Positions 1 through 6,945 are shown, counted from the stretch's first letter. The stretch: 7,865 nucleotides of DNA from DASTPP01 sp035762175 (GCA_035762175.1 DASTPP010000086.1:1-7865); one strand, 5' to 3'. Translations and numbers: made by a program. Notes: generated from the sequence alone by a model not told the origin.

Positions 1-140
1 GCCTGGGCGGGCACCTGACGCACAACGGGCGGCCGGGCTGGCAGGTGCTCTGGCGCGGCTACGAGGAGCTGCGCGCGCGGGCCGCCGGCTGGCGCGCGGC
101 CATGGCGACCTTGCAAGGAAAAAAAGTGACCAATCCCTAG
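1..140 (+). CDS. IS4-family-like transposase, C-terminal fragment (5' part outside window)
   Basis: Only the last 45 codons are visible, read from base 3 to the TAG at 138-140. The peptide starts LGGHLTHNGRPGWQVLWRGY. The pattern LGG-(H/F)L-x-(R/H)NG-x-PGW-x-LWRGYE-x-L is, from memory, the C-terminal end of IS4-group/Tn5-like DDE transposases, after the catalytic core; it forms part of the dimerisation region. The catalytic residues lie outside the window, so activity cannot be judged. The fragment uses GAG GAG for Glu-Glu and contains GGA, creating AGGA twice, unlike every resident gene here, which fits a foreign origin. The right end of the insertion sequence should lie shortly after the stop, but I could not identify a terminal repeat without the left end. 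The family call is moderately sure; the frame is clear. Confidence 0.7.
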   Translation, partial: LGGHLTHNGRPGWQVLWRGYEELRARAAGWRAAMATLQGKKVTNP

Positions 141-160
141 AGCGAGGGGCGGGCTTTGCT

Positions 161-172
161 GTCCGTACGGAC
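161..172. repeat. 12-bp perfect palindrome downstream of the transposase
   Basis: GTCCGTACGGAC is a perfect palindrome 20 bp after the transposase stop and 25 bp before the small inverted-repeat element. It may belong to the right end of the insertion sequence or be a hairpin or protein site; nothing else supports a function. Confidence 0.3.
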
Positions 173-197
173 GGGTTACGCCGTGCCCCGTACTTTA

Positions 198-468
198 GAG
201 GGTGTTTCAAAGCGCCGCCCCCGGCTGAAGCCGGGGGCAGCGAACGCCCGCGGAAACGGCCGTCCAAGCCCTGCCCGGAGGCAGGGCTCTCGCGCCGCGC
301 GCCGCTTCGCGCGCTCGCCCGCAAGACGGAGCCCTTGGGAGCCCGGCCCCCGGCGAGGGGGCGGGCTTGGCTCTCCGAATCGGCGCCGATTCCGCGCGGC
401 ACGAAGGGGCGTCCGTTGCCCCCGACGTGAGTCGGGGGCAGCCCGCGAGCGCGTTTCGAAACACCCTC
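198..468 (+). mobile_element. Non-autonomous inverted-repeat element (MITE-like), copy A
   Basis: This is a 271-bp gene-free element bounded by GAGGGTGTTTCAAA at the left and its near-complement TTTCGAAACACCCTC at the right. It is directly flanked by TTTA at 194-197 and TTTA at 469-472, the pattern of a 4-bp target duplication. The shared flanking sequence extends to CTTTAG (193-198 and 468-473), so the exact boundary can slide by a base or two. Inside are strong hairpins: 217-225 with 230-238 (GCCCCCGGC arm, TGAA loop), 267-275 with 280-288 (AGCCCTGCC arm, CGGA loop), a GC-rich fold around 330-372, and 418-426 with 431-439 (GCCCCCGAC arm, GTGA loop). No convincing coding frame exists. The copy at 1961-2239 shows it is a repeat family. 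It was probably mobilised in trans by a transposase recognising these ends; none is identified here, and the IS4-like fragment next door has no demonstrated link. Confidence 0.8.
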
Positions 469-535
469 TTTAGTGCGGGCACGGCGCACGGCGGCCCTTG
501 CGCCGGGCGCTGGCTGGCGCTCGAATGGGCGGGCC

Positions 536-1201
536 ATGCGCATCGTCGCCGTCGCCGACACGCACCTCTTTCATGACGAGCTGCGCGTGCCCGAGGGCGA
601 CCTCTTCGTGCACGCGGGCGACCTGTGCCGCGGCGGCACGCTCGACGAGCTCGAGCGGGGGCTCGCCTGGGTGCGCTCGCTGCCGCACCGCTTCAAGGTG
701 CTCGTCGCCGGCAACCACGACTGGGCCTTCGCGCGCGAGCCGGCCGAGGCGCGGGCGCTCGCGGCGGGGGCGGGCGTCCTGTACCTCGAAGACGGGGGCG
801 CCGAGGTGGGGGGCCTGCGGGTCTGGGGCTCGCCCTGGCAGCCGACCTACTACGATTGGGCGTTTAACCTCCCGCGGGGGCGGGCGCTGGCCGAGAAGTG
901 GGCGCGGGTGCCGCCGGGGCTCGATCTGCTCGTGACGCACGGCCCGCCGGCCGGCGTCGGCGACCGCTCGTCGATGGGGGGCCGCAGCGGCTGCGACGAC
1001 CTGCGGGCGCGCATCGCCGAGGTGCGGCCGCGGGTGCACCTCTTCGGACACATTCACGAAGACGGCGGCGCCTGGGCGCACGAGGGCACGCTCTTCGTCA
1101 ACTGCACCACGTGGGAGTGCGAGCGCGCCCCCACGGTCCTCGACGTCGAGGTTACCCCGGGCGAGGCCCGCGTCGTCTCGTCGCCGCCCCCGCGGCGCTG
1201 A
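536..1201 (+). CDS. Calcineurin-like metallophosphoesterase, MPPED/UPF0046-type
   Basis: The 221-residue product is a metal-dependent phosphoesterase with all core motifs in order: D8-x-H10, G28-D29, GNHD at 59-62, TH at 134-135 and GHIH at 171-174, which together bind a two-metal centre. GSPWQP at 98-103, DWAFNL at 107-112 and THGPP at 134-138 are typical of the MPPED1/MPPED2 (UPF0046) branch, whose animal members hydrolyse cyclic nucleotides in vitro; the bacterial substrate is unknown. No signal peptide is visible, so it is probably cytosolic. The ATG at 536 is chosen because the fold begins directly with MRIVAVADTH; an upstream in-frame start at 473 would add 21 unrelated residues and overlap the end of the repeat element. 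No Shine-Dalgarno sequence precedes it. The right end of repeat copy A lies only 67 bp upstream, so the promoter is either short or supplied by the element. Confidence 0.93.
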   Translation: MRIVAVADTHLFHDELRVPEGDLFVHAGDLCRGGTLDELERGLAWVRSLPHRFKVLVAGNHDWAFAREPAEARALAAGAGVLYLEDGGAEVGGLRVWGSPWQPTYYDWAFNLPRGRALAEKWARVPPGLDLLVTHGPPAGVGDRSSMGGRSGCDDLRARIAEVRPRVHLFGHIHEDGGAWAHEGTLFVNCTTWECERAPTVLDVEVTPGEARVVSSPPPRR

Positions 1202-1217
1202 GCGAGCCGCCCGCCGG

Positions 1218-1285
1218 CCGGGCGCACTATGCCGCCGCCCGGGCGCACCATGTCGCCGCCGCCCGGGCACGCCCTGTCGCCCGCC
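1218..1285. repeat. Three degenerate 21-24-bp tandem repeats
   Basis: Units begin with CCGGGC at 1218, 1239 and 1263 and continue with a GCAC-(T/C)ATG-(C/T)CGCCGCCG pattern, the third being the most diverged. Spacings of 21 and 24 bp are whole codons, but no resident gene covers this stretch. It may be a decayed low-complexity coding tail, slippage in GC-rich DNA or a set of protein sites. Confidence 0.45.
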
Positions 1286-1427
1286 GCCGACGTCGCGCGG
1301 GTGCGTCGAGCGCGCGGAAGGGCGCGGGTTCGGGTCGTCGGCGCGAAGGGCCCGTGCTACCGTTGCGAGACCGGGTGCCTTCGGCCCGATCGGGTGCCGA
1401 GGCCGGCGGCCCCGTTCGTGTCCGAGT

Positions 1428-1433
1428 AGGAGG
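1428..1433 (+). promoter_or_regulatory. Ribosome binding site AGGAGG
   Basis: A perfect AGGAGG ends 8 bp before the ATG at 1442. It fixes the start of the membrane gene and is one of very few sense-strand AGGA occurrences in the window. Confidence 0.85.
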
Positions 1434-1441
1434 TCTTACCG

Positions 1442-1942
1442 ATGGGTGAGCTTGTCCGGCGTGAGCTTGTCCGGCCTGAGCACGGGGCCCCTCTGTCGCG
1501 AGCGCTGCCGCCCCGGCCGCCCGAGGGCGCCGGCGGGCGCGGCTGGCTGCTGGCGGCGACGTCCGACGGGCGCAAGCTCGCCGCCGTCGTCGCGCTGCTC
1601 GTCGTCGCCGTGCTCGGCGTCATCCGGGCGTTCGACGACGAGCCCTGGTCGACGGTGCTGACGCCGCTCTTGCTCGCCGCGCCCTACGCCGTCGCGGCGG
1701 GGCTCGGCGCCGTCGCGACCGGCCTGCGCCCGCGGGCGCTGCCGGCGCTGCGCTTCGTGAGCGACGAGGGGCCCCTCTTCGGGCAGATCGCCGGCATGGC
1801 GTGCGCGGGCTGCGGCGGCAAGATCGTGGTCGAGACCGAGGGCGCGCTCTGCGAGACGTGCGGCGGGCCCTGCCACGGCCCCTGCGCCAACGGCCACCGC
1901 GCCGAGCACCGGCGGCTCGAGGCGGCGCACCCGTACCGGTGA
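1442..1942 (+). CDS. Small membrane protein with C-terminal Cys/His zinc-binding domain
   Basis: The 166-residue product is not a family I recognise. Residues 1-44 are a polar, Pro/Arg-rich cytoplasmic-type segment. Two hydrophobic helices follow, about 46-63 (LAAVVALLVVAVLGV) and 71-95 (TVLTPLLLAAPYAVAAGLGA), joined by a short acidic turn FDDEPW. The tail carries C121-x2-C124, C137-x2-C140, C144, H145, C148, H152 and H156, enough ligands for two zinc ions in a zinc-ribbon or RING/B-box-like fold. A two-helix hairpin would place both ends on the same side of the membrane, and Arg next to the helices suggests the cytoplasm. The start is secured by AGGAGG. The first codons contain an in-frame 15-bp duplication giving ELVRR-ELVRP. 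The gene lies between the two repeat elements, 240 bp after the phosphoesterase, and probably has its own promoter. Being a real gene is well supported; its role is unknown. Confidence 0.85.
   Translation: MGELVRRELVRPEHGAPLSRALPPRPPEGAGGRGWLLAATSDGRKLAAVVALLVVAVLGVIRAFDDEPWSTVLTPLLLAAPYAVAAGLGAVATGLRPRALPALRFVSDEGPLFGQIAGMACAGCGGKIVVETEGALCETCGGPCHGPCANGHRAEHRRLEAAHPYR
1446..1475 (+). repeat. Exact 15-bp tandem duplication at the start of a gene
   Basis: GTGAGCTTGTCCGGC occurs twice in tandem (1446-1460, 1461-1475), starting with the fifth base of the gene. The 15-bp period keeps the frame and doubles the pentapeptide ELVR(R/P). The two units are identical, so the duplication is recent or conserved. 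Confidence 0.9.
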
Positions 1943-1960
1943 GCGGCGCCCCGCACAAAA

Positions 1961-2239
1961 GAGGGTGTTTCAAAGCGAGGCCCACGGGCCGCCCCCGGCG
2001 GAAGCCGGGGGCAGCGGACGCCCGCTCGTGCCGCGGGGCTTCGACCCGGTTCGGCGCGTCAAGCCCGCCCCCTTGGCGGGGGCCGGGCTCCCAAGGGCTC
2101 CGTCTTCCGGGCGAGCGCGCGCAGCGGCGCGCGGCGCGAGAGCCCTGCCTCCGGCAGGGCTTTGCACGCCGTTTCCAAGGGCGTTCGCTGCCCCCGACTT
2201 CAGTCGGGGCAGCCAACGGGCGCGTTTCGCAACACCCTC
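1961..2239 (-). mobile_element. Non-autonomous inverted-repeat element (MITE-like), copy B
   Basis: This is a 279-bp relative of the element at 198-468, with the same GAGGGTGTTTC end at 1961 and AACACCCTC end at 2239. The internal core (about 2013-2189) matches copy A only when reverse-complemented, including the AGCCCTGCC hairpin (2141-2149 with 2153-2161) and the neighbouring arms. The outer tips and terminal hairpins instead resemble copy A in direct orientation: GCCCCCGGC with loop GGAA at 1991-2012 on the left and CCCCGAC/GTCGGGG at 2192-2209 on the right. Flanks are AAAA on the left and TTCC on the right, so there is no recognisable target duplication; it may have decayed or been lost by rearrangement. 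The element starts 18 bp after the stop of the membrane gene and could end its transcript through its hairpins. No coding frame is credible. Confidence 0.8.
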
Positions 2240-2371
2240 TTCCGTCCGGGGCCCTTTGTTAAGTATCGTCAGGCGTTCGATGACGCGGGGGCGTCGTCCG
2301 TCGAACGGGGCGTAGATTCGGGGCGTGGCGCGGCCTCGTTCGGGCCGCGCGCCCTGCCCTTTTGACAAGCC
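2240..2371 (+). promoter_or_regulatory. Upstream region of the DUF1800-DUF1501 unit with inverted repeat 2274-2307
   Basis: The 132-bp leader contains an unusual AT-rich patch, TTTGTTAAGTAT (2255-2266), followed by a bipartite dyad: CGTTCGA (2274-2280) pairs with TCGAACG (2301-2307), and GACGC (2282-2286) pairs with GCGTC (2291-2295) across GGGG. The dyad could be an operator or a leader hairpin. A weak sigma-70-like pair, TTGTTA at 2256 and GATGAC at 2279, is possible but poor at the -10. No Shine-Dalgarno sequence precedes the ATG at 2372. Confidence 0.4.
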
Positions 2372-4042
<1,671 letters not shown>

Positions 4043-4086
4043 GGCGCCGGGCCCCCCCTCCCCTTTCGAAAGACGATACGCCCCCC

Positions 4087-5337
4087 ATGGTGAACCGTCG
4101 CTCGTTCTTGAACCTCTCGGGCGCCGCCGGCCTGAGCCTGCTCGGCACCCGCCTCGCGTTCGGGCAGGCGAAGGGACCCGCCGCCCCCGCCCGCCCGCGG
4201 GCCCTCGTCGTCGTCGTGCAGCGCGGCGCGCTCGACGGGCTCTCGGCCGTCGTGCCCTACGCCGAGCCGGCCTACTACGACGCCCGCCCGAACCTCGCCA
4301 TCGCCCCGCCGGGCAAGGGCGACGAGTCGGCCCTCAAGCTCGACGCCCGCTTCGGCCTGCACCCCGCGCTCGCGGCGCTCAAGCCCCTCTTCGACGGCGG
4401 CAAGCTCGCCGTCGTGCACGCGGCGGGCTCGCCGGACCCGACCCGCTCGCACTTCGACGCCCAAGACTACGTCGAGTCGGGCACGCCCGGGGTCAAGGCG
4501 ACGGCCGACGGCTGGCTCAACCGGGCGCTCGCGGCCCGGGCCGCGGGCGGCGGGGCGCCCTTGCGGGCGGTGGCGCTGCAGCCCAGCATGCCGCGAATTC
4601 TGTTCGGGCCGGTGCCGGCGGTGGCGTTCGCGTCGATGGGCGAGTTCCGGCTGAAGGGCAAGGCGGCCGAGTCGGACGCGGCGGCGCGATCGTTCGCCGA
4701 GATGTACGACGAGGCGGTCGACCGATCGCTGCGCGAGACGGCGGGCGGGGCCTTCGAGGCGTCGAAGCGGCTGCAGGCGCTGCGCGCGGGGGCCGAGGGG
4801 CCGGCGAACGGCGCGGCCTACCCGGCGACGCCGCTCGGGCGGCGGCTGCGCGAGGTCGCCCAGCTCTTGCGCGCCGACGTCGGGCTCGAGGTCGCGGTCA
4901 CCGACTGCGGCGGCTGGGACACGCACGCGGGCCAGGGCAACGCGAGGGGCCAGCTCGCGACGCGGCTGCGCGACTTCGGCAACAGCCTCGCCGCCTTCGC
5001 GACCGATCTGGGCGAGCGCCTGGGCGAGGTGTGCCTGATCAGCGCGACCGAGTTCGGGCGCACGGTGCGCGAGAACGGCACCGGCGGCACCGACCACGGG
5101 CACGGGTCGGTCATGTTCGTCCTGGGCGGCGGCGTGCGCGGCCGCAAGGTCTACGCCCGCTGGGGCAAGGGCCTCGACGCGGCGAACCTGCACGAGGGCC
5201 GCGATCTGCCCGCCACCACCGACCACCGCGACGTGTTCGCCGAGGCGCTGCGCGCGCAGTTCAAGCTGGGCAGCGTGGCGGCGGTCTTTCCCGGGTATGA
5301 ACCCAAGCCCGAGCGCAGGCTCGGGCTCTTCGGGTGA
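4087..5337 (+). CDS. DUF1501 family protein with Tat signal
   Basis: The 416-residue product belongs to DUF1501 (PF07394), related to the alkaline phosphatase/sulfatase fold, with no proven reaction. MVNRRSFLNLSGAAGLSLLG is a clear twin-arginine signal (NRRSFLN), probably cut near GQA at 26-28, so the protein is exported folded, perhaps with a bound metal. Family motifs are LDGLSAVVPY (49-58), SHFDAQDYVESG (121-132), GGWDTH (275-280), TEFGRT (321-326), DHGHG (336-340) and TTDHRDVF (377-384); the Asp/His residues are plausible metal ligands. The start at 4087 is the one that gives the Tat motif. The same frame is open far upstream through the DUF1800 gene, but that stretch is a GC-rich shadow. 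No Shine-Dalgarno sequence is present, so translation may be coupled to the preceding gene. A hairpin overlaps the last codons. Confidence 0.95.
   Translation: MVNRRSFLNLSGAAGLSLLGTRLAFGQAKGPAAPARPRALVVVVQRGALDGLSAVVPYAEPAYYDARPNLAIAPPGKGDESALKLDARFGLHPALAALKPLFDGGKLAVVHAAGSPDPTRSHFDAQDYVESGTPGVKATADGWLNRALAARAAGGGAPLRAVALQPSMPRILFGPVPAVAFASMGEFRLKGKAAESDAAARSFAEMYDEAVDRSLRETAGGAFEASKRLQALRAGAEGPANGAAYPATPLGRRLREVAQLLRADVGLEVAVTDCGGWDTHAGQGNARGQLATRLRDFGNSLAAFATDLGERLGEVCLISATEFGRTVRENGTGGTDHGHGSVMFVLGGGVRGRKVYARWGKGLDAANLHEGRDLPATTDHRDVFAEALRAQFKLGSVAAVFPGYEPKPERRLGLFG
5306..5327 (+). terminator. Hairpin in the last codons of the DUF1501 gene
   Basis: AGCCCGAGC (5306-5314) pairs perfectly with GCTCGGGCT (5319-5327) around a GCAG loop, ending 10 bp before the stop codon's last base. 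Only CTTC follows, with no U-tract, so intrinsic termination is uncertain. The 56-bp gap to the convergent gene (5338-5393) contains a GTCGGCCGAC palindrome (5344-5353) but no better terminator. Confidence 0.4.
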
Positions 5338-5393
5338 AGGGCGGTCGGCCGACGGGGGGGTGGCCGGGGGCCTGCCCCGCTTCGTCGGGCGCC

Positions 5394-5609
5394 TTACGCC
5401 TTGGACGGTTCAACCTCGATCGGAATGTCAGGTTGCTGGAACTCGGGCGAAGGCGACGGCGAGGGCGAGCGCTCGAACTCGCGGTGGCTCGGGTCGGTGG
5501 GGCGGTTCGGGTCGCCGACGACGCCGGGCAGGTTGCGCTGCGGGGGCTGCGGTCGCTCTTCTTTCTTGGGCTCGGGGGCGTTCGGCTTCTGGGGGGGTTG
5601 CATGGGCAT
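5394..5609 (-). CDS. 71-residue proline-rich, probably disordered protein
   Basis: I do not recognise a family. The start is well supported: reading leftwards, GGGAGGAGA (5625-5617) ends 7 bp before the ATG at 5609-5607, and the frame closes with TAA at 5396-5394. The product begins MPMQPPQKPNAPEPKKEERP and has a middle LPGVVGDPNRPTDPSHREFE, a Ser-Pro run SPSPSPSPEF and an acidic end IPIEVEP. There is no Cys, no signal peptide and no membrane segment. It is rich in Pro and charged residues, so it is likely unstructured. The LPGVVGDPNRP segment is the least repetitive part and the best candidate for a conserved motif. It lies 71 bp downstream of the M50 protease gene on the same strand and may be co-transcribed, but has its own strong ribosome binding site. 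It follows the local NAA-before-GA codon rule (AAA GAA GAG), which supports real coding. Confidence 0.75.
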   Translation of the reverse strand: MPMQPPQKPNAPEPKKEERPQPPQRNLPGVVGDPNRPTDPSHREFERSPSPSPSPEFQQPDIPIEVEPSKA

Positions 5610-5616
5610 GGGGGTG

Positions 5617-5625
5617 TCTCCTCCC
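5617..5625 (-). promoter_or_regulatory. Ribosome binding site of the proline-rich gene
   Basis: GGGAGGAGA on the minus strand ends 7 bp before the ATG at 5609. It decides the start of the small gene and is the main reason to accept it. Confidence 0.85.
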
Positions 5626-5680
5626 GTTGGGGTCGTGGTGGCCTCTTCAAGTCATGCACGAGCCACGCCGGCCCGGGGGC

Positions 5681-6916
5681 TCAGCTCGGGCTCGGCGGTG
5701 CGATGGGGGCGGGGGCGGGGGCGGGCTGGGGCAGGGCGAAGGGGCGGCGCGGGGCGGGCGAGCGCTGCAGCTCGAGGTACCGCAGGATGTCGTCGAAGCG
5801 CAGCATGCCCACGAAGTAGTCGCCCTCGAGCACGGGCATCTCGTCGAGGCCGCCCTCGGCGAGGGCGGCGAGCGCGCCGTCGAGATCGTCGTGCGAGGCG
5901 GCGGCGGTGAGGGCAGAGCGGGGGGTCATGACGTCGCGCACGGTCATGCGTGACCAGAGCGAGGGGTCGATGCGGCGCACCCGTTCGGGGCGCACGACGC
6001 CGAGGAGCGAGGCGTTGGCGACGACGGGCACCGGGCGCGGTCCGCCGACGCGGCGCCAGCCCTCGACGAGCGAGCGCAGGTCGAGGTTGGGCGGGGCGGC
6101 GGGCACGGGGGCGCGGACCAGGCGGGCGACGGGCACGCCCTCGAGCGCGTCGCGGACGAGGGCGCGCCGGGCGGCGCGTTGGGCGGCCGAGTGGATGAAC
6201 CAGCCGACGAAGGCGAGCCAGAGGCCGCCGGCGACGCCGGAACCGAGCAGGGGCAGCTCGGTGCCGAGGGCCATGGCGCAGCCGGCGGCGACCAGGAGGA
6301 GCGCGATCATTTGCCCCACCCCCGCGGCCCACTGTGTCGCCCGTGCCGCGCTGCCGCTCAGGGCCCAGAGCAGGGCGTGGAGCATGCGGCCGCCGTCGAG
6401 GGGGAAGCCGGGCAAGAGATTGAAGGCGGCGAGGGCGAGGTTGCTGACGCCGAGCCAGGCGGCGAGCGTGGCGGCGGGGCCGAGGGCGGCGACGAAGCGC
6501 CCGGCCTCGTCGGGCGGGGCCTCGAGGCCGGCGAAGGCGGCGACCGAGAGGGCGACGCCGAGGGCGAGGCTGGCGAGGGGCCCGGCGAAGGCGATGACGA
6601 ACTCGGCCAGGGGGGTGGTCGGCTCGTGCTCGATGTCGGCGGCGCCCCCGAAGAAGAGCAGGCGGATGCTGCGCGTCCGGGTGCCGAAGGCGCGCGCGCC
6701 GAGCGCGTGCGTCAGCTCGTGGGCCAGGATCGAGGCGAAAAAGAGCAGCGCCGCGACCATCGCCACGCCCGCCCTCGCGGGCAACGACCAGGCCGGGTGC
6801 CAGGTCGAGAAGACGTAGACGAGGTTCAAGCTGACGAAGAGAAACGCGAGCGGCCAACCGAGATCGACGATGAAGTCGATTCCGAAAAGGCGGCCCAGAC
6901 GGATGCCACCTCGCAT
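5681..6916 (-). CDS. M50 site-2-type intramembrane metalloprotease with CBS-domain tail
   Basis: The 411-residue product is a polytopic zinc protease of the M50 family, which cuts membrane-spanning segments of substrates such as anti-sigma factors. It starts with the family's usual GGIRLGRLFGIDFIVDLGW. The active-site motif HELTH is at 66-70 (zinc ligands H66 and H70, catalytic E67), and the third ligand is D174 in NLLPGFPLDGGR (166-177). Hydrophobic segments lie near 20-36, 47-68, 104-130, 144-168, 200-217 and 226-242. The C-terminal half (about 255-382) holds two CBS motifs, the second starting at MTVRDVMTPR (324-333), which in this subclass may sense adenine nucleotides. A Pro/Ala tail ends the protein. 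The ATG at 6916 is preferred; a GTG at 7018 would add 34 residues with no family resemblance. There is no Shine-Dalgarno sequence; a sigma-54-like element lies just upstream. No substrate gene is evident nearby. Confidence 0.93.
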   Translation of the reverse strand: MRGGIRLGRLFGIDFIVDLGWPLAFLFVSLNLVYVFSTWHPAWSLPARAGVAMVAALLFFASILAHELTHALGARAFGTRTRSIRLLFFGGAADIEHEPTTPLAEFVIAFAGPLASLALGVALSVAAFAGLEAPPDEAGRFVAALGPAATLAAWLGVSNLALAAFNLLPGFPLDGGRMLHALLWALSGSAARATQWAAGVGQMIALLLVAAGCAMALGTELPLLGSGVAGGLWLAFVGWFIHSAAQRAARRALVRDALEGVPVARLVRAPVPAAPPNLDLRSLVEGWRRVGGPRPVPVVANASLLGVVRPERVRRIDPSLWSRMTVRDVMTPRSALTAAASHDDLDGALAALAEGGLDEMPVLEGDYFVGMLRFDDILRYLELQRSPAPRRPFALPQPAPAPAPIAPPSPS

Positions 6917-6929
6917 GGGTCGACGCGTG

Positions 6930-6945
6930 TGCAAGGCCCGAACCA
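6930..6945 (-). promoter_or_regulatory. Candidate sigma-54 promoter for the M50 protease gene
   Basis: Reading leftwards, TGGTTC-N5-TTGCA matches the -24/-12 consensus TGGCAC-N5-TTGCA at the GG and GC dinucleotides with exact spacing. Transcription would start near 6919, only about 3 nt before the ATG at 6916, so the mRNA would be almost leaderless, agreeing with the absent Shine-Dalgarno sequence. A chance match remains possible. Confidence 0.4.

Larger units (their letters stand above)
1202..1441. other. Intergenic region between phosphoesterase and zinc-ribbon membrane gene
   Basis: This 240-bp stretch has no convincing gene. Its left part holds degenerate CCGGGC-based repeats (1218-1285). 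A perfect CCCGATCGGG palindrome sits at 1385-1394 within a self-complementary stretch, possibly a terminator for the upstream gene or an operator for the next. The region ends with the strong AGGAGG of the downstream gene. An open frame at 1229-1429 with a CYRCETGC stretch was considered and rejected. Confidence 0.5.

Noticed and set aside
473..535. Extended N-terminus of the phosphoesterase
   Set aside because: The added 21 residues have no family similarity, have no good start context and overlap the flank of the repeat element; the fold begins at 536.
470..1270. Minus-strand frame opposite the phosphoesterase
   Set aside because: No motif, extreme Arg/Pro/Ala bias and no ribosome binding site; the plus strand carries all five metallophosphoesterase motifs.
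1229..1429. 66-codon plus-strand frame with CYRCETGC
   Set aside because: No ribosome binding site, starts in degenerate repeats, strongly Arg/Pro-biased, and its stop overlaps the next gene's AGGAGG. The Cys cluster is tempting but unsupported.
198..2239. CRISPR or integron attC reading of the hairpins in the two elements
   Set aside because: There is no regular repeat-spacer pattern, no attC core-site pair and no integrase; terminal inverted repeats with TTTA flanks fit a small transposable element better.
2362..2367. Perfect TTGACA hexamer just before the DUF1800 start
   Set aside because: A matching -10 would fall inside the coding region near 2385-2390, where TCGTCT shows no resemblance, and the start codon is fixed by the lipoprotein signal.
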